A DNA stretch of 64,000 nucleotides from Sepioteuthis lessoniana (taxonomy: Eukaryota; Mollusca; Cephalopoda; Myopsida; Loliginidae): contig OY757911.1 of the NCBI GenBank assembly GCA_963585895.1, positions 62,180,965-62,244,964 on the forward strand, read 5' to 3'. A model generated the notes under the pieces. It saw only the letters and a list, made by a program, of their open reading frames with translations, did no database searches and was not told where the DNA came from. Of the stretch, positions 10,809-21,619 are shown piece by piece. Position 1 is the stretch's first letter. Each line of letters starts with the position of its first letter. A program made the position numbers and the translations under genes.

Positions 10809-11029
10809 CACCCGTAAATAATTACTTTCCTTACAGTCTAAATTCAACTTGTTTACACACAAACACACACGCACACACACATTATCATACACACCAAGCA
10901 ATTTTTAAATGAATTTTCTTCTAAACCAAAGATAATACCATTTCTTGCCAGATATTATACAATGAAAATGGATATCATTAGTGATTACTTATAATCAAAC
11001 TCTTCAGTAAAGAAACTGTCCGTCCTGAA

Positions 11030-11220
11030 ATATGAATTAAAAGAGCGACCAAATAGGCTGTGAACGTAACAAACCACACAGTACAATGACGATGACGAAC
11101 TCCCCTGATACCCTCCAATCGCTAATCACCGGATTTGCCTCAATGGCTTCGAGCATCACCTTGGAACGCTTGGTTTTAGGTCAACCCGACTGTGTTTGCA
11201 AGAGAATTAATGGTTTTTCA
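11030..11220. other. Unrecognised, slightly GC-richer stretch
   Basis: Positions 11090-11200 (cgatgacgaactcccctgat... caacccgactgtgtttgc) stand out from the AT-rich surroundings, but I see no frame or splice signals that support a gene. It could be an old transposon remnant. Confidence 0.3.
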
Positions 11221-11224
11221 TAGA

Positions 11225-11745
11225 ATAATTAGTGTTAAATAGCAATACTTGTAACCACTTCACATTGTGAAAACAAATGAATAATACTGAATAGAATTAT
11301 TAGTGCTATACTGCAATAATCGAAATCATTTAACTGTGTAGAAATAATAGCAATTCTCAAAGGTGCGCAAGCAACTTAGTTTTAACGCATTAAGAAACGA
11401 AATTACGTACAAACTATTCACTTACAAATTACATATGTATATCCATTTAACTGTGAGCAAACAAATGATTGATGTTAAATTATTATTGTTACATGGCAAA
11501 CCTTGAAAGCTTTTAATTGTGAGCAAATAATAGTAAATAGAACTTTTGGTATAAAATTAAAAAAATACTTTAAACGATTTGACCGGGTGCAAAAAAGAAA
11601 ATATGAATTCAGGTTCGTTTAAAAATGTTATCGACAAAATGTGTTTACAAATCATATATATTTACTTTATGTATAAACAGGATTTGGCATTAAGTAACCA
11701 ACCAGATTGCGATGCCACAAATCCAATCCAAACCAAACTAAAGAG
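11225..11745 (+). mobile_element. Family B, 3' two-thirds
   Basis: Repeated middle phrases (gttaaatagcaatacttgtaacc, atttaactgtg(t/a)g, caaacaaatga) run to 11520. The pre-tail phrase ttcaggttcgtttaaaaatg, gttatcgacaaaatgtgtt follows, then atgtataaacaggatttggc, the tail core (attaagtaacc) and ccaatccaaaccaaac. The head is missing. Confidence 0.75.
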
Positions 11746-11749
11746 GAGC

Positions 11750-12390
11750 AGGTATTACCACAGATACTACTACTATCTGAACGTGCAGTCTAATATAAAT
11801 TTTAGTTCTGTTTCTTTTATTTTTTTATTTTTAGTTCCTTTATTATTTGTTTGTTCACGTGTGGGGGAGTCTGATTTCTACGCGATTTTTTTTTTTTTTT
11901 TTGTAGAAGGTAGTTTTTCTTTGAAATTTTAAGTTATAACTGATATGGTAGCCGATTACTTTATGTGTTTTTTGACTCTGAGATTGTTTTGTTTGTAAAT
12001 GGATACAGCAAATAGCGATCGGTTCAACTTACCCCTTCGAATTGTCCTTTTCGAAGCAAAGCACCAATGAAATTCATATTTTCATTCGAATATATTAATG
12101 CGAAACGACATATTTATTCCATTTGTTTCTATACGAAATTTCAATTATTTTTGCCATATGCCACAGCAAATTATCAGAAAGCGACAAGTCCCAATATTTG
12201 GGAGGCCATGATGTATTTCATTTATATTTAATTCCTTATTTAGAAATGCTCTTGCTCATAGATCTGAATATTCTTGTGGTTATCACAAAGAATTTCATAT
12301 CTTCATGACTGGGAAATAAACCAACTCCAAAAAATATTTTATGAAAGATTATGAATAACATTTATGTACAACTCTATAAATTAGATTGAT
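11750..12390. other. No recognisable feature
   Basis: AT-rich with a T run at 11887-11904. No supported gene. Confidence 0.45.
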
Positions 12391-12539
12391 TGATTGATTT
12401 GAACGGCATATCAACCCATGTGCGATTATTTCAGGCTGAGAGATTAGGGATCGCGTTCATTCGACGTTCATATTCATATTTTGGTGAAGTGTTTCTTGAG
12501 GGTTTTTTACGTACGTTCTAATCGAATACCAATCATTTT

Positions 12540-12625
12540 TAAACAGATTTATTTGACCCCTTGATGGGGCCTTAACAGTTACCACAGCACAAGTTCAGAG
12601 TGTATCTGAGAGTAATTAGTTCATT
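12540..12625 (-). mobile_element. Family B head fragment, inverted
   Basis: The stretch cttgatggggccttaacagt, gagtgtatctgagagtaatta matches the minus-oriented family B copy at 43885-43985 (tgaccctaatcagtaatct, gagtggagctgagagtaatt). It sits head to head with the next, plus-oriented copy. Confidence 0.5.
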
Positions 12626-12634
12626 CTGATGGGG

Positions 12635-12975
12635 ATGTAGAATACACCAACTGCATCTCTGCAGAAGAGTATAACCTCCCCCAACGAGTGTCCTGTTTAT
12701 GACATTAAACTATCTCATAGCAAGGCTCCAGCTTTGGAGCTTCGGAGGATGTGGAGTACCACTTCAATGCTGTAGCTTCCAGGTCCACCCTAGCTCGGAT
12801 TGGTAGCACCTAAGAGGGTCCTATCAATGGAACAAATAGAACAAATTATGTGCAAGCAAATGATTGATGCAAATTATGACTATTATATAGCAATATTTGA
12901 AACCATTTCACTGTACGCAAAACAAGGTCAGGTTCGTTTAAGAATGTTATCTACAAAATGTGTTAACGAATAATA

Positions 12976-13066
<91 letters not shown>

Positions 13067-13230
13067 ATAAATAGAATTTTACATTAAATAACCTACAATG
13101 GTTGATATGCACTAAACCCAACCAAACCAAATCATATATATTTAATATATATGTATAAATAGTATTTGGCATTAAATAACCTACAATGGTTGATATGCCC
13201 GAAAACCCAACCAAACCAATTACTAGTAAT
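12635..13230 (+). mobile_element. Family B, full length, microsatellite-bearing
   Basis: The head (gaatacaccaactgcatctc) is at 12650, the mid blocks (tggagcttcggaggatgtgg, caggtccaccctagctcgg, tggtagcacctaagagggtc) run to 12820, and a short phrase block follows. The pre-tail aagaatgttatctacaaaat leads into (TA)n at 12975-13016 and (TG)n at 13017-13065, and then two tandem copies of the tail, at 13066-13130 and 13148-13225. Each tail contains ataaataacctacaatggtt-type sequence and ccaaccaaacc. Confidence 0.85.
12975..13065. repeat. (TA)n(TG)n microsatellite inside family B
   Basis: About 21 TA units followed by about 24 TG units, placed between the family B body and its tail. Confidence 0.95.
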
Positions 13231-13254
13231 GACAGTGAAGGAATACCCAACACT

Positions 13255-13420
13255 CTCTAAAACTCTTTAACTGAAGCTTCACCATCTGAAGAATTTAAAT
13301 GTCAAATCAATAAAGCCCCTTTCTTCTGGTGGCTGTCTTATCCCTCAGCAGAAGATATCGTCAGCATAGTCAAAGAAAGCTCCATTGATAAAGCGATTCA
13401 CTATCTACTTTTAAAGTTTC
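13255..13420 (-). mobile_element. Degenerate family B fragment
   Basis: The words ctgaagcttcaccatctgaa, ttaaatgtca, tatccctcagcagaaga recall the minus-oriented family B body (cctcaccatctgattgttta, gtcttactcctcagtagagg). It is heavily diverged. Confidence 0.4.
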
Positions 13421-13784
13421 CTGCAAAGTATTTAACCAATTCTCCCAAGGATTCTTGTAAGATAATGTCTTATTGTCTTATTTTGATCAATTTTTCGAAT
13501 TCTGTGTGCAGCTTCCTTGGCCTTGAAGCTCAATTCGAAAAGACGCCTCAAAATATCCCCCTCTTATAATACTTATATACATTATTATAACATCTAAAAC
13601 AAAAGGTACGGCTACAATAAAACAACAATAACAAGGAAACAAAGACGGAAACAAAAATGTTGGCATATTCCAAGTGACAAACTTACGAAATGTCACATGA
13701 GAAGACCTGAACATATTAAGAGAGGGAAACTTAAAGAGAAATCTGAATCACCGTAAAGACTAATTATGTTAAAGTGATTAAAGA

Positions 13785-14500
13785 TAAAACACGACGGAAT
13801 AGTTTGTGTATATTATGTGTTGACAAAGAGAACGAAAGGAATATAAAACTTGACATGACTGAGTGAGGAATGTGATCCACTGGGAATTGTGCCAGAAATT
13901 GAAATTCGACAAGACTACTGAGTAGTATATACATAAACCAGAATCAATCCTGGAGAGAGACACACACAAAATTCCATGGGATTTTAAGGTACAAACTGAT
14001 CACCTAATCCCATCTTGAAAACCTGACCTAGTGATAGTTAACAAAAAAGGAGAACCTGCCACAGTGTGAAAATCAAAGAAAACGAAAAGAGAAAAAATAC
14101 TTGGACCTTGCCAGAGAACTCAAAAAAGCTATGGAACATGAAGATGACGGTGATGCAAATTGTAATTGGTGCTCTGGTGACAATCTCCAAGGCCTTGTTT
14201 AAGACCTAGAAGAGTTGGATTGGAAGGACGAGCCTAGACCATCAATACTACAGCTTTATTAAGATTGGCTAGAATAGCGAGAAGAGTCCCGGAGTCTTGA
14301 GGAGACTTGCTTTCACTAAAATCCCATTGAAATACTATCAGATAACACTGGTGCGAAAAACTCACAAAGAATGATATTATAATTATCAGGTAATATGCTC
14401 AGAAGAGTTTTGGAGACCAAAACAGATTTGCTGCCATTCAGATTACAATGAAAGACCGCCAGCAAAAGCTGGTGAAAAGTCTTGCAAAGTAAGAACTGGC
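13785..14500 (+). pseudogene. R2-like retrotransposon C-terminus (CCHC + endonuclease), locus 1
   Basis: The protein would be the end of a non-LTR retrotransposon whose restriction-like endonuclease nicks the target. Readable pieces are C-I-L-C-V-D-K-E-N-E (zinc-knuckle start, ~13815), T-G-N-C-A-R-N (~13878), P-D-L-V-I-V-N-K-K (~14022), D-L-A-R-E-L (~14106) and I-V-I-G-A-L-V-T-I (~14160). The PD motif is the first part of the PD-(X)14-D catalytic core of R2-type endonucleases (family knowledge). Frames shift repeatedly. The 3' untranslated end (gagaagagtcccggagtctt, agataacactggtg) appears twice, at 14265-14370 and 14395-14495. Confidence 0.75.
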
Positions 14501-14765
14501 AGAAGTCCCGAAGGCAAAAATACACATCGATTCACTCAGAGCAACATTCAAAAAATATCAAATTGGAAAACTGAGAGCTATGATAGCATACATGGATACT
14601 GGTCTAAAAAATTCACCTCAATCCATGGCAGACTGGTTATCGAAATGAATAGAAGCAGACTTACTCGAATGGATGTCTAAAGAAAAGACCACCCTGATCC
14701 AGAAAGACCCCCAAAACAGTTATAGACCTATTACGTGCCTACCAATGATGTAGAAGGTCCTTGCA
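14500..14765 (+). pseudogene. Retrotransposon RT N-terminal fragment
   Basis: Frames read S-M-A-D-W-L-S-K (~14620) and then L-I-Q-K-D-P-Q-N-S-Y-R-P-I-T-C-L-P (~14695-14745). An N-Y/S-Y-R-P-I-x-x-L sequence is the conserved first block of non-LTR reverse transcriptases. The coding is immediately cut off by SINE-A at 14766. It may belong to the same R2-like family as the endonuclease upstream, which would mean two element copies in tandem. Confidence 0.65.
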
Positions 14766-15015
14766 TCCACTTGCTTGAGTGTTCGCCGATGGCCTGGGAG
14801 ACAGGGATTCAATACCAGGTCGAGTCATATCAAAAAGTCAAAAAATGAAACTTGATGCCACCTTGCTTAACACTCAGCAATATAAGGTACAGAACAAGGA
14901 TAAAATAGAGCACTCCAGGGAAAGGAGTATCGCCCTCCTTTATTCATCGGTGTAATAACTATTGAAAAGGGAGCTTTCGAGTTGCCCTCGACTACGGTCA
15001 CCAACTTTACTTTTT
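14766..15015 (+). mobile_element. SINE-A copy
   Basis: Head with gagtgttcgccgatggcctg, degenerate B box (GGGATTCAATACC), body tgccaccttgcttaacactc, ataaggtacag, actccagggaaaggagtatc, and 3' end actacggtcaccaactttac at 14990-15010. The tRNA 5' edge is eroded where it meets the RT remnant. Confidence 0.85.
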
Positions 15016-15019
15016 CCTT

Positions 15020-16690
15020 GTTCATGGACTTAATTTTCATCGTTTTGGAATTTTACTTGTATTTCTGGATCTTGTGTTGGTATCTTGTGAGTCTACATTC
15101 CTCCGCTAACATATCTCAACTTCTTTCATCGACTTTCGGTATTTGTTTCTCTTCGTAGTTTTTTTATTTTTAAAGTTTGTTTCGTCAAGTCTAATGTTAT
15201 GATAATGATTGGTATTATCCTGGTAACAGCACCAAATGCGGTACCATAGTCGTCACGGTACTTTTACTGTAGTCTAATCCTGTTAACGGCATCAAATGCG
15301 TTTCCAGATAGATTTTTTATCAATCCTCTCTATGCCCACACTGTGTTTGAAAGATCCACAGATAGGGTGTGACACAAGTCATCCGGAACATCTTCTAAAG
15401 GTCGACGTGATTCGTTGAAACAAAGTTGCCTGGGTTTGGCAACTCAAAGACAAGAAGAACTCTCCGTCAACAATTAATAATCACTGATTGGAACATATTG
15501 GTGTAACAGTAAAATGTCCAATATTTTTTATAGAAAAGTGTCACTTTATTACCCATATATACTGTTCGATGTCCATACCGTATGCAGTAGTATGAAAGAG
15601 AAAATGCCAGGGTCTACGAATAGACACACAAACAGACCCCAATGACCCGACCGACATCTCATCCCGACAGACAACTGCTTTTTTGTAAATCTAAATTCAG
15701 GATATCAGTAGTGTGATGTCATCTCACTAACGTATTGCGTCATCTCACACGTGTCTCTAAATGTTTACCCTTTTCATTTATCCAATCAAACCTGCAATAA
15801 GACATGAATTTATTTTGTTTACATTTGGTTTTCCTGTTTTGGTTACTGGTGTACTCGCTTGAACTTTCCAACTTGACTTACATTTCTTCTCAAAGATTTT
15901 AGCTAATTTAACGGATAACTGAAAATGTCGTGACCTAACCAAACTAGATAATAAAATAATTAATGCAATCAACCATCAGGGCAACTGGCTTATACAGAAA
16001 ACAATTACTACCTGTTCACCTGTCACTGTGTTAATGTGGATTTCTTTCAGGAGAGAATACTTAAGGTTAAGAGAAATTTTTTATTCAATTTCTCTGCTGC
16101 ATTGTTACCGACGACTGCTATGTTAGCGATGAATAATCGTTTGATTGAGGAGGAAAAACACAAAAAGAGGAATAGTTTGTCGTGCTCTCGGTGCTTTGTT
16201 GTTTTATTTTCTCAGTTTAGTCTCTGGGGCCGTGGAAGTAAGTAGAAATAGATAAGAGACACAAGGTACGGAATACAGTGTGGTAATATAAATATTCGTA
16301 CATATGAAATTAATACCATTTATTCGTACTTAGGAAAATAAACAAATGGCATTAATTTCTGTAAAATTAACTGTAACCTAAGTTTATATACACATATTAG
16401 TAGAATATATCCTTATGCAGTAAATGTATATAAAAAATTTGTTTAGGCTATGTTTTAAAGATAAAAAATAAAAATATTCATACGTACGAATATTTATGTA
16501 AATAAAAATTTTCATATGTACGAATATTTATTTCACTCCACTGTAATTTCGTCATTCAAGTTGGAACTAGATTTAACTGTATCTTTTAATAGTTCCTCAA
16601 TCTTCGTTCATGCCAACGCTTGTTTCCTCATACCCTACCATCCAAAAGAAGGTGAATCAAGAAACTCATCTTCTTTTATTAGGATTCACA
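15020..16690. other. Long unrecognised stretch
   Basis: No supported gene or repeat family. It contains a two-copy 60 bp repeat (cctg(g/t)taac(a/g)gca(c/t)caaatgcg at 15218 and 15278). A pair of similar phrases at about 16475 and 16515 (attcatacgtacgaatattt and ttcatatgtacgaatattta) is also present. A possible decayed LTR element at 15200-15760 could not be confirmed. Confidence 0.4.
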
Positions 16691-16699
16691 GAACACTCA

Positions 16700-16770
16700 A
16701 CCTCCGACCATCTCCGTCTCATTGGGTGCCCCATCCATACGAACTTGTGCTGCCTCTAAGCAAAAATGCT
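16700..16770 (+). mobile_element. SINE-E fragment
   Basis: The stretch tctcattgggtgccccatcc, acgaacttgtgctgcc matches the downstream half of SINE-E seen at 42415-42513 and 41300-41397 (B-box region followed by a 'cttgtgccac' block). The tRNA-like 5' half is missing. Confidence 0.6.
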
Positions 16771-16779
16771 TAGTAAATT

Positions 16780-17455
16780 TCAACTTTCGATCAGCCCCCG
16801 CCACGACTTAGAAGTCGAGTCTGGTGAGCTCATTAAGTACTGGTTAACTACTTTTTTTCACTCTGAGGTACAAGAGCAAGCATATTGTATTACAATAAAC
16901 CTAACAAATTAAATGCTCAACTTTTTCAATTACACTTTATTTTACTTAAAACATGTTCTTAACTCTGTATATCATTAGATTCTAATGATATCTGATAACT
17001 TTAACTAAGTATGACGAGTAAGTATGACAAGTAAGGATGACAAGTAAGGATGCAGGAAGGATCGAAGTAACTACACTAGTGTTAATACTCATGAAATCTC
17101 TAGACAACAGGCTCACATGACAGAGTATTATATGTATATGTATTTTCTAGATAAATTGTAAAATTTTGTTTGTTATCCTTTTATTTTTACCAGTCATGTT
17201 CGAATGAAATTCTGGGTGTTTAAGCTTCATGCTCAATCATTATCGTAGATTTATTTAAAAGCACCGAAACCCCTGTTTTATATCTTGTATCGCTCAGTGA
17301 CAAAACTGCAATTCGATTAGTCTCACGAAGTTAAAAAACAAGACGAATGACCGAGACAAACACGAAAAGCTGTCTCTACTCTAAGAGGTAAAATATGACA
17401 AGAAGATAGATTAATGATTAAATTGTTCCTGACAACACAATTTTGTTACCAAACC
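16780..17455. other. Unrecognised stretch with a short 13 bp tandem repeat
   Basis: At 17003-17055 the unit agtaagtatgaca (variants agtaaggatgaca) repeats about four times. Nothing else is recognised. Confidence 0.5.
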
Positions 17456-17459
17456 AAAG

Positions 17460-18095
17460 GGAATTAGAAGCAGAGATTAACAGAATTTAAATAAATGAAG
17501 AAAAAAACCTAATTTTTCTTCGAAATGACAGAAAAAAAGGATTACTTCGATTGACAAAAAGAATGCAAACCAGTTATTTGCGAATAAAGGGGACGAGGAC
17601 ATAGTCATGTTCTAAAAACAAACAGAACAATGAGATCTTATTTTAGGTTTGGTTTTAGACTCAAAAAATCTCATTAAAAGCAAACGACAACAAAAAATCT
17701 TAAAACAGACACTAATCTCATCTAAATTTGTAGAACACGTAACGCATGGAGTCTTGAAATTCAAAAATAAAAATGGAGTATCAAATAAAATCATAAAAAA
17801 TCATATACCTTTTTAAAAACCCAAACAAAATCCATAATAAGCATAGATTTAAGCTGGAATTAAAAAATGTAGCCTGTTTACTAACTGCAAAAGGGGTATA
17901 TATTAGCTGCTGTCAAGCCTAGAACAAGAGAGTCTCTTTACATAAAAGCAACCTTAAATTACCAGAAAATAGAAAAATTCATGTATCAAACACCTTTATG
18001 AATGCAGCGAGGGAGCCTAAAATAATGCTGATATACCAGACTGATGACTACTCATTACTCCAAATAAAAGAAAAAAAATCATTGATTTAAACCAA
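17460..18095 (+). pseudogene. Decayed Penelope-like element with GIY-YIG end
   Basis: Penelope-like elements encode a reverse transcriptase followed by a GIY-YIG nuclease. Here only fragments read: K-G-D-E-D-I-V-M (~17590) in the RT N-terminal region, then N-C-K-R-G-I-Y-I (~17886), H-K-S-N-L-K-L-P-E-N-R-K-I-H-V-S (~17942) and I-Y-Q-T-D-D-Y-S-L-L-Q-I-K (~18028). The last two blocks match in order and spacing the nuclease C-terminal half of the clearer copy at 29362-29620. Several stops are present. PLE-like 3' sequence lies 400-800 bases downstream (18490 and 18690). Confidence 0.7.
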
Positions 18096-18139
18096 CATTA
18101 CACAGTGCCTAACCACACACGCACGTATGCAGCCATATA

Positions 18140-18440
18140 TATATATATGTATATATAGACTATCTTAAAATACTTCAATGTTTGGTGTCAAATGCATTTT
18201 CAGACACATTAAACCCATCCAATTCCTTTGAAAAAACATGTGTGTATGTATGGGTAGGTGTATATATATGTGTATGCATACAAAGAGAGACTGAGAGAGA
18301 CAGAGGAAAAACAAAGAACAACGAAGGAGAGAAATCAACACAACAGCACAGAAAATATATGTGTGTGTGGGTGTACGTACACTTGAGTGTACGTGCATAT
18401 ATGAAAGCGTACACACACACGTAGACACACAGAGAAGACA
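18140..18440. repeat. Low-complexity (TG/CA/GA)-rich tract
   Basis: Mixed TG, GAGA and CA runs (18235-18310, 18355-18435) with TA at 18136-18158. ORFs here on both strands are composition artefacts. Confidence 0.7.
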
Positions 18441-18442
18441 TG

Positions 18443-18444
<2 letters not shown>

Positions 18445-18489
<45 letters not shown>
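18445..18489. repeat. (TA)n microsatellite
   Basis: About 22 TA units. Confidence 0.95.
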
Positions 18490-18492
<3 letters not shown>

Positions 18493-18960
18493 AAATCATT
18501 TATACAGACCAGAGTTCTTCACGGACAATTAACTCCAATAGAACATCCACGGGATTAACAAAACTAAATAAAACCTACCAAATGTAAATATGCATGGATA
18601 TACTTACATGTTTGCTGTTTAATTTCTCTCTCTCTCTCACACACACTCACATATACAGGTATACGGATAAAGAATACGTACTCATGTATACAAAGAACAT
18701 CTACAGAGATCAGAGGTCTTCACAGACTTATCACCAATGAGACATTCACAGAAAGAAATCCTGGAATTAGAAAATATTTCACCCTATCAAAATAGCTTTA
18801 ATATAATAACAACAACAACAACAACAACAACAACAGACATAACCATTCAAAATCACTTGAAAAAACGTAAAACTGGAAACACGCGTAGAGCACAAATATA
18901 TAAAATAATAATCAAAATACTAAATTTGAAATCATTTGCAGACCTATTCATTTAAAGAAT
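18490..18960 (+). mobile_element. Penelope-like 3' end sequences, two related segments
   Basis: Segment one (aaaatcatttatacagacca, agttcttcac...aacatccacgg) and segment two (catctacagagatcagaggt, cttcacagacttatcacc, gagacattcacag, later actggaaacac, tttgaaatcatttgcagacc) resemble each other. They also resemble 30590-30690 and 62355-62520 (ctggaaac...aaatctcttcgtggacct). They are probably the untranslated 3' region of the element at 17460. An (AAC)n run of about 10 units lies at 18806-18836. Confidence 0.5.
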
Positions 18961-19081
18961 TCACTTTCCTATCGTCGTTCCAACAACAACTTTCATACAT
19001 ACATATATATATCGTAGGATATGAGATTTTCAACACAGAATTAGTAGTTCAAATTTTCAAATTCTCTTTCTGACTATTTTA

Positions 19082-19086
<5 letters not shown>

Positions 19087-19170
<84 letters not shown>
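19087..19170. repeat. (TA)n(TG)n microsatellite
   Basis: About 18 TA units then about 22 TG units. Confidence 0.95.
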
Positions 19171-19172
<2 letters not shown>

Positions 19173-19613
19173 CGTGGAAAGTGCAGACATTCAGTTGCGA
19201 TTGGTGACGGTCAGTTTCTAGCTTATGCGTTAATTAGAGCAAATATTTTTATTAGAGCTTTCAAATAAAGCTTGTGTGTTCTACTTAGTTCCTCTGAACT
19301 GTGTGTTATTAATGCAGTTTTCTATATTTACAAATACACAGTACTCGATATCAGCGATCAAGCACATGGGTCTATGTTAGGAAAGCATTGCACGGAGTCA
19401 ATGGTGCTTATTGATTTTCAGTTTTTCGCCTATGAGATCATCAGACTAAATCTTTTGTTGTCAGTGATTTAATCAATAAATCTTCTGGGGAAAATATATA
19501 GCTAATTGTGGTGTATATGTTTTCTTGAAACGCTATAACGATAAATTACTTTCAGATTGATAGATAGATCTATGTTAGCATAAACAGATTAAACAGCGCT
19601 TGTTGACGAGCAT

Positions 19614-19623
19614 ATATATATAT

Positions 19624-19684
<61 letters not shown>
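19614..19684. repeat. (TA)n(GA)n microsatellite
   Basis: A short TA run followed by about 28 GA units. Confidence 0.95.
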
Positions 19685-19686
<2 letters not shown>

Positions 19687-20555
19687 TTCATGGAAAATGA
19701 TAGATAAAATTTCGCAATTTTTTTATTTAGCTTTTAATGTTTACGCACAAGTCAAATAATTTCGGACCAGAAGGAATTGGTCGAAATATTGCTTGTTCCT
19801 GGCGCTTTCGGCTAATGTATAGGCCTGTTTGTCTCATCTGTTGGCTATTTTCAAGGAATATAGTAAGAAATTCTATTATCACCGTCTTGTTTTGTATATT
19901 AACATTTATATTGATGAGTGAGAATCATGCTTGTCTTAAAAGGTATAAAAGAATTGCTAAACACATCTAAAACATTATCATCGTGTTCACCTCATAAAGG
20001 ATAGTATATTCTGTGTTTAGGTGGTTATTTACGGTACTCTGCCCAGAAAAATGAAAAAAACTAATCCTCGGGATAAAAAAAAATATAATAGTGTGTCCAA
20101 CATATTTGTTTACGTATTGTTTTTGTCGATAAAGCAATTGTATTCCTGAAAAATTTTGGTTTTGTTCATTTTCGCCTTTAAGGAAGTTTTACAATGTCTG
20201 ATGATCAAAGGGATCGTTTTTTTTTGGGGGGGGTCACTTTTTCTTTAATAATAAATTATTAATTTCGTATTCTTAGTTCGACCGGGGAGATGTGCTATTT
20301 AATATCACTTATGGCTTATTCATCCTGTTTGTAAGCCGAATGCCTTTTGTATATATTTTGTTATCTTTGAAATATGTATTATTGTTCTTTATTTTGGCTA
20401 AAAATCGATTTTATCCGATCACCAATCATAAGATTAGAAAAATCGTTATAAACCTCCGTTTGTTTTATTCAGGCGAATTCTTTTAAGTTTAACGTGTGAG
20501 AAGAGGAAATTAAGTGCGTTCAATTTAGAATATATTTACTACTCTTATATATGTT
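19685..20555. other. No recognisable feature
   Basis: AT-rich with a T/G homopolymer patch at 20217-20233. No supported gene. Confidence 0.45.
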
Positions 20556-20597
20556 CTCTCTCTCTCTATATATATATATACACCAACTCCTCTACAC

Positions 20598-20861
20598 GAA
20601 CAGGATACCACAAAAGAGCAATTTTTCAAGCAGAGTTTAATAGGTTCGATTTCAGAGATTTTTTTCTCTTAGACTGGTTGCCATACCCAGGTTAAAAAGC
20701 CCAGTCTCCCCAATTATTCAACCATAGCTGGAAGGAGAATAATTGGATTCATGCCTTTCCCAATGGCATTAGCGTTATATGAAACGTATATAGTTTCTTC
20801 CAGGATTTGAATACGAGTTACCGTGTCCATTTCACTGGACTGTTACCTTTATGTCACTCTA

Positions 20862-20862
<1 letters not shown>
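20598..20862 (-). mobile_element. SINE-D copy
   Basis: It reads on the minus strand. The plus strand shows ttcagagatttttttctctt, agactggttgccatacccag, aaagcccagtctcccc, atagctggaaggagaataat, cctttcccaatggcattag, ccaggatttgaatacgagtt and gtgtccatttcac. The B-box-like segment lies in the last two blocks. It is bordered by (CT)(TA)n at 20560-20580 and by a long (TA)n. Confidence 0.8.

Positions 20863-20865
<3 letters not shown>

Positions 20866-20926
<61 letters not shown>
20866..20926. repeat. (TA)n microsatellite
   Basis: About 28 TA units with one TG interruption. Confidence 0.95.
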
Positions 20927-20928
<2 letters not shown>

Positions 20929-21619
20929 TAGAAGATGATCCTTGAGGCATCTGGAAATGTATTCTTTGAGTAGTTATTCTGCTATTAGCAGTGACGACTG
21001 AGAAACACTAGCTGGTAACCGGGGAATATACCTGGTGACAATTGGAGAGATTATTGCCATCTCGGAAAGACAAGTATATGGGCATCCTGGGTTGGTTACC
21101 CAAACTGCATGCTCTACAAGGAGCAACCCATAACATGCAACAGATGACCACGAAGAAATATACACCCACGGAATTCCGAGAGAGGGGCAGAAGAGATCAT
21201 CACATTTAGGAAGGATTCACTGGTAATGAAAGAATAGAAATGCCCAGTCACCTTCTAATAGAATCATTTGCTGAAAAAATGCAAGAATCAGTGACGATTA
21301 AAAATCCAGCAGAGTATAAACACTGGTTAAACGGAGGAAGATCCGGACTAGAAATCACTCCACAGATTCTAGTTTCTTCAAGCAACAGTATTCGTTTATC
21401 GGGGCATGGAATCTCGAAGGAGGATAAAGCGGCCACCAGCAAACAACGAGGAGGGCTGGCAAATATTGATCACTCGTATTTGTTGGATATAAAGGTCAGC
21501 CAAACAAGAAAGCGGGGAAAGCACATTGAAATTTATGACCATCATGATAATCAGCATGGCGTCTAAAAGATTTTGGCATCATTGAGTCCAAACAGCCAAC
21601 GAAACCGTAAAGCATCGAC

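Noticed and set aside
15200-15760. Decayed LTR retrotransposon end
   Set aside because: A short repeat is present, but I found no matching second LTR, primer-binding site or polypurine tract.
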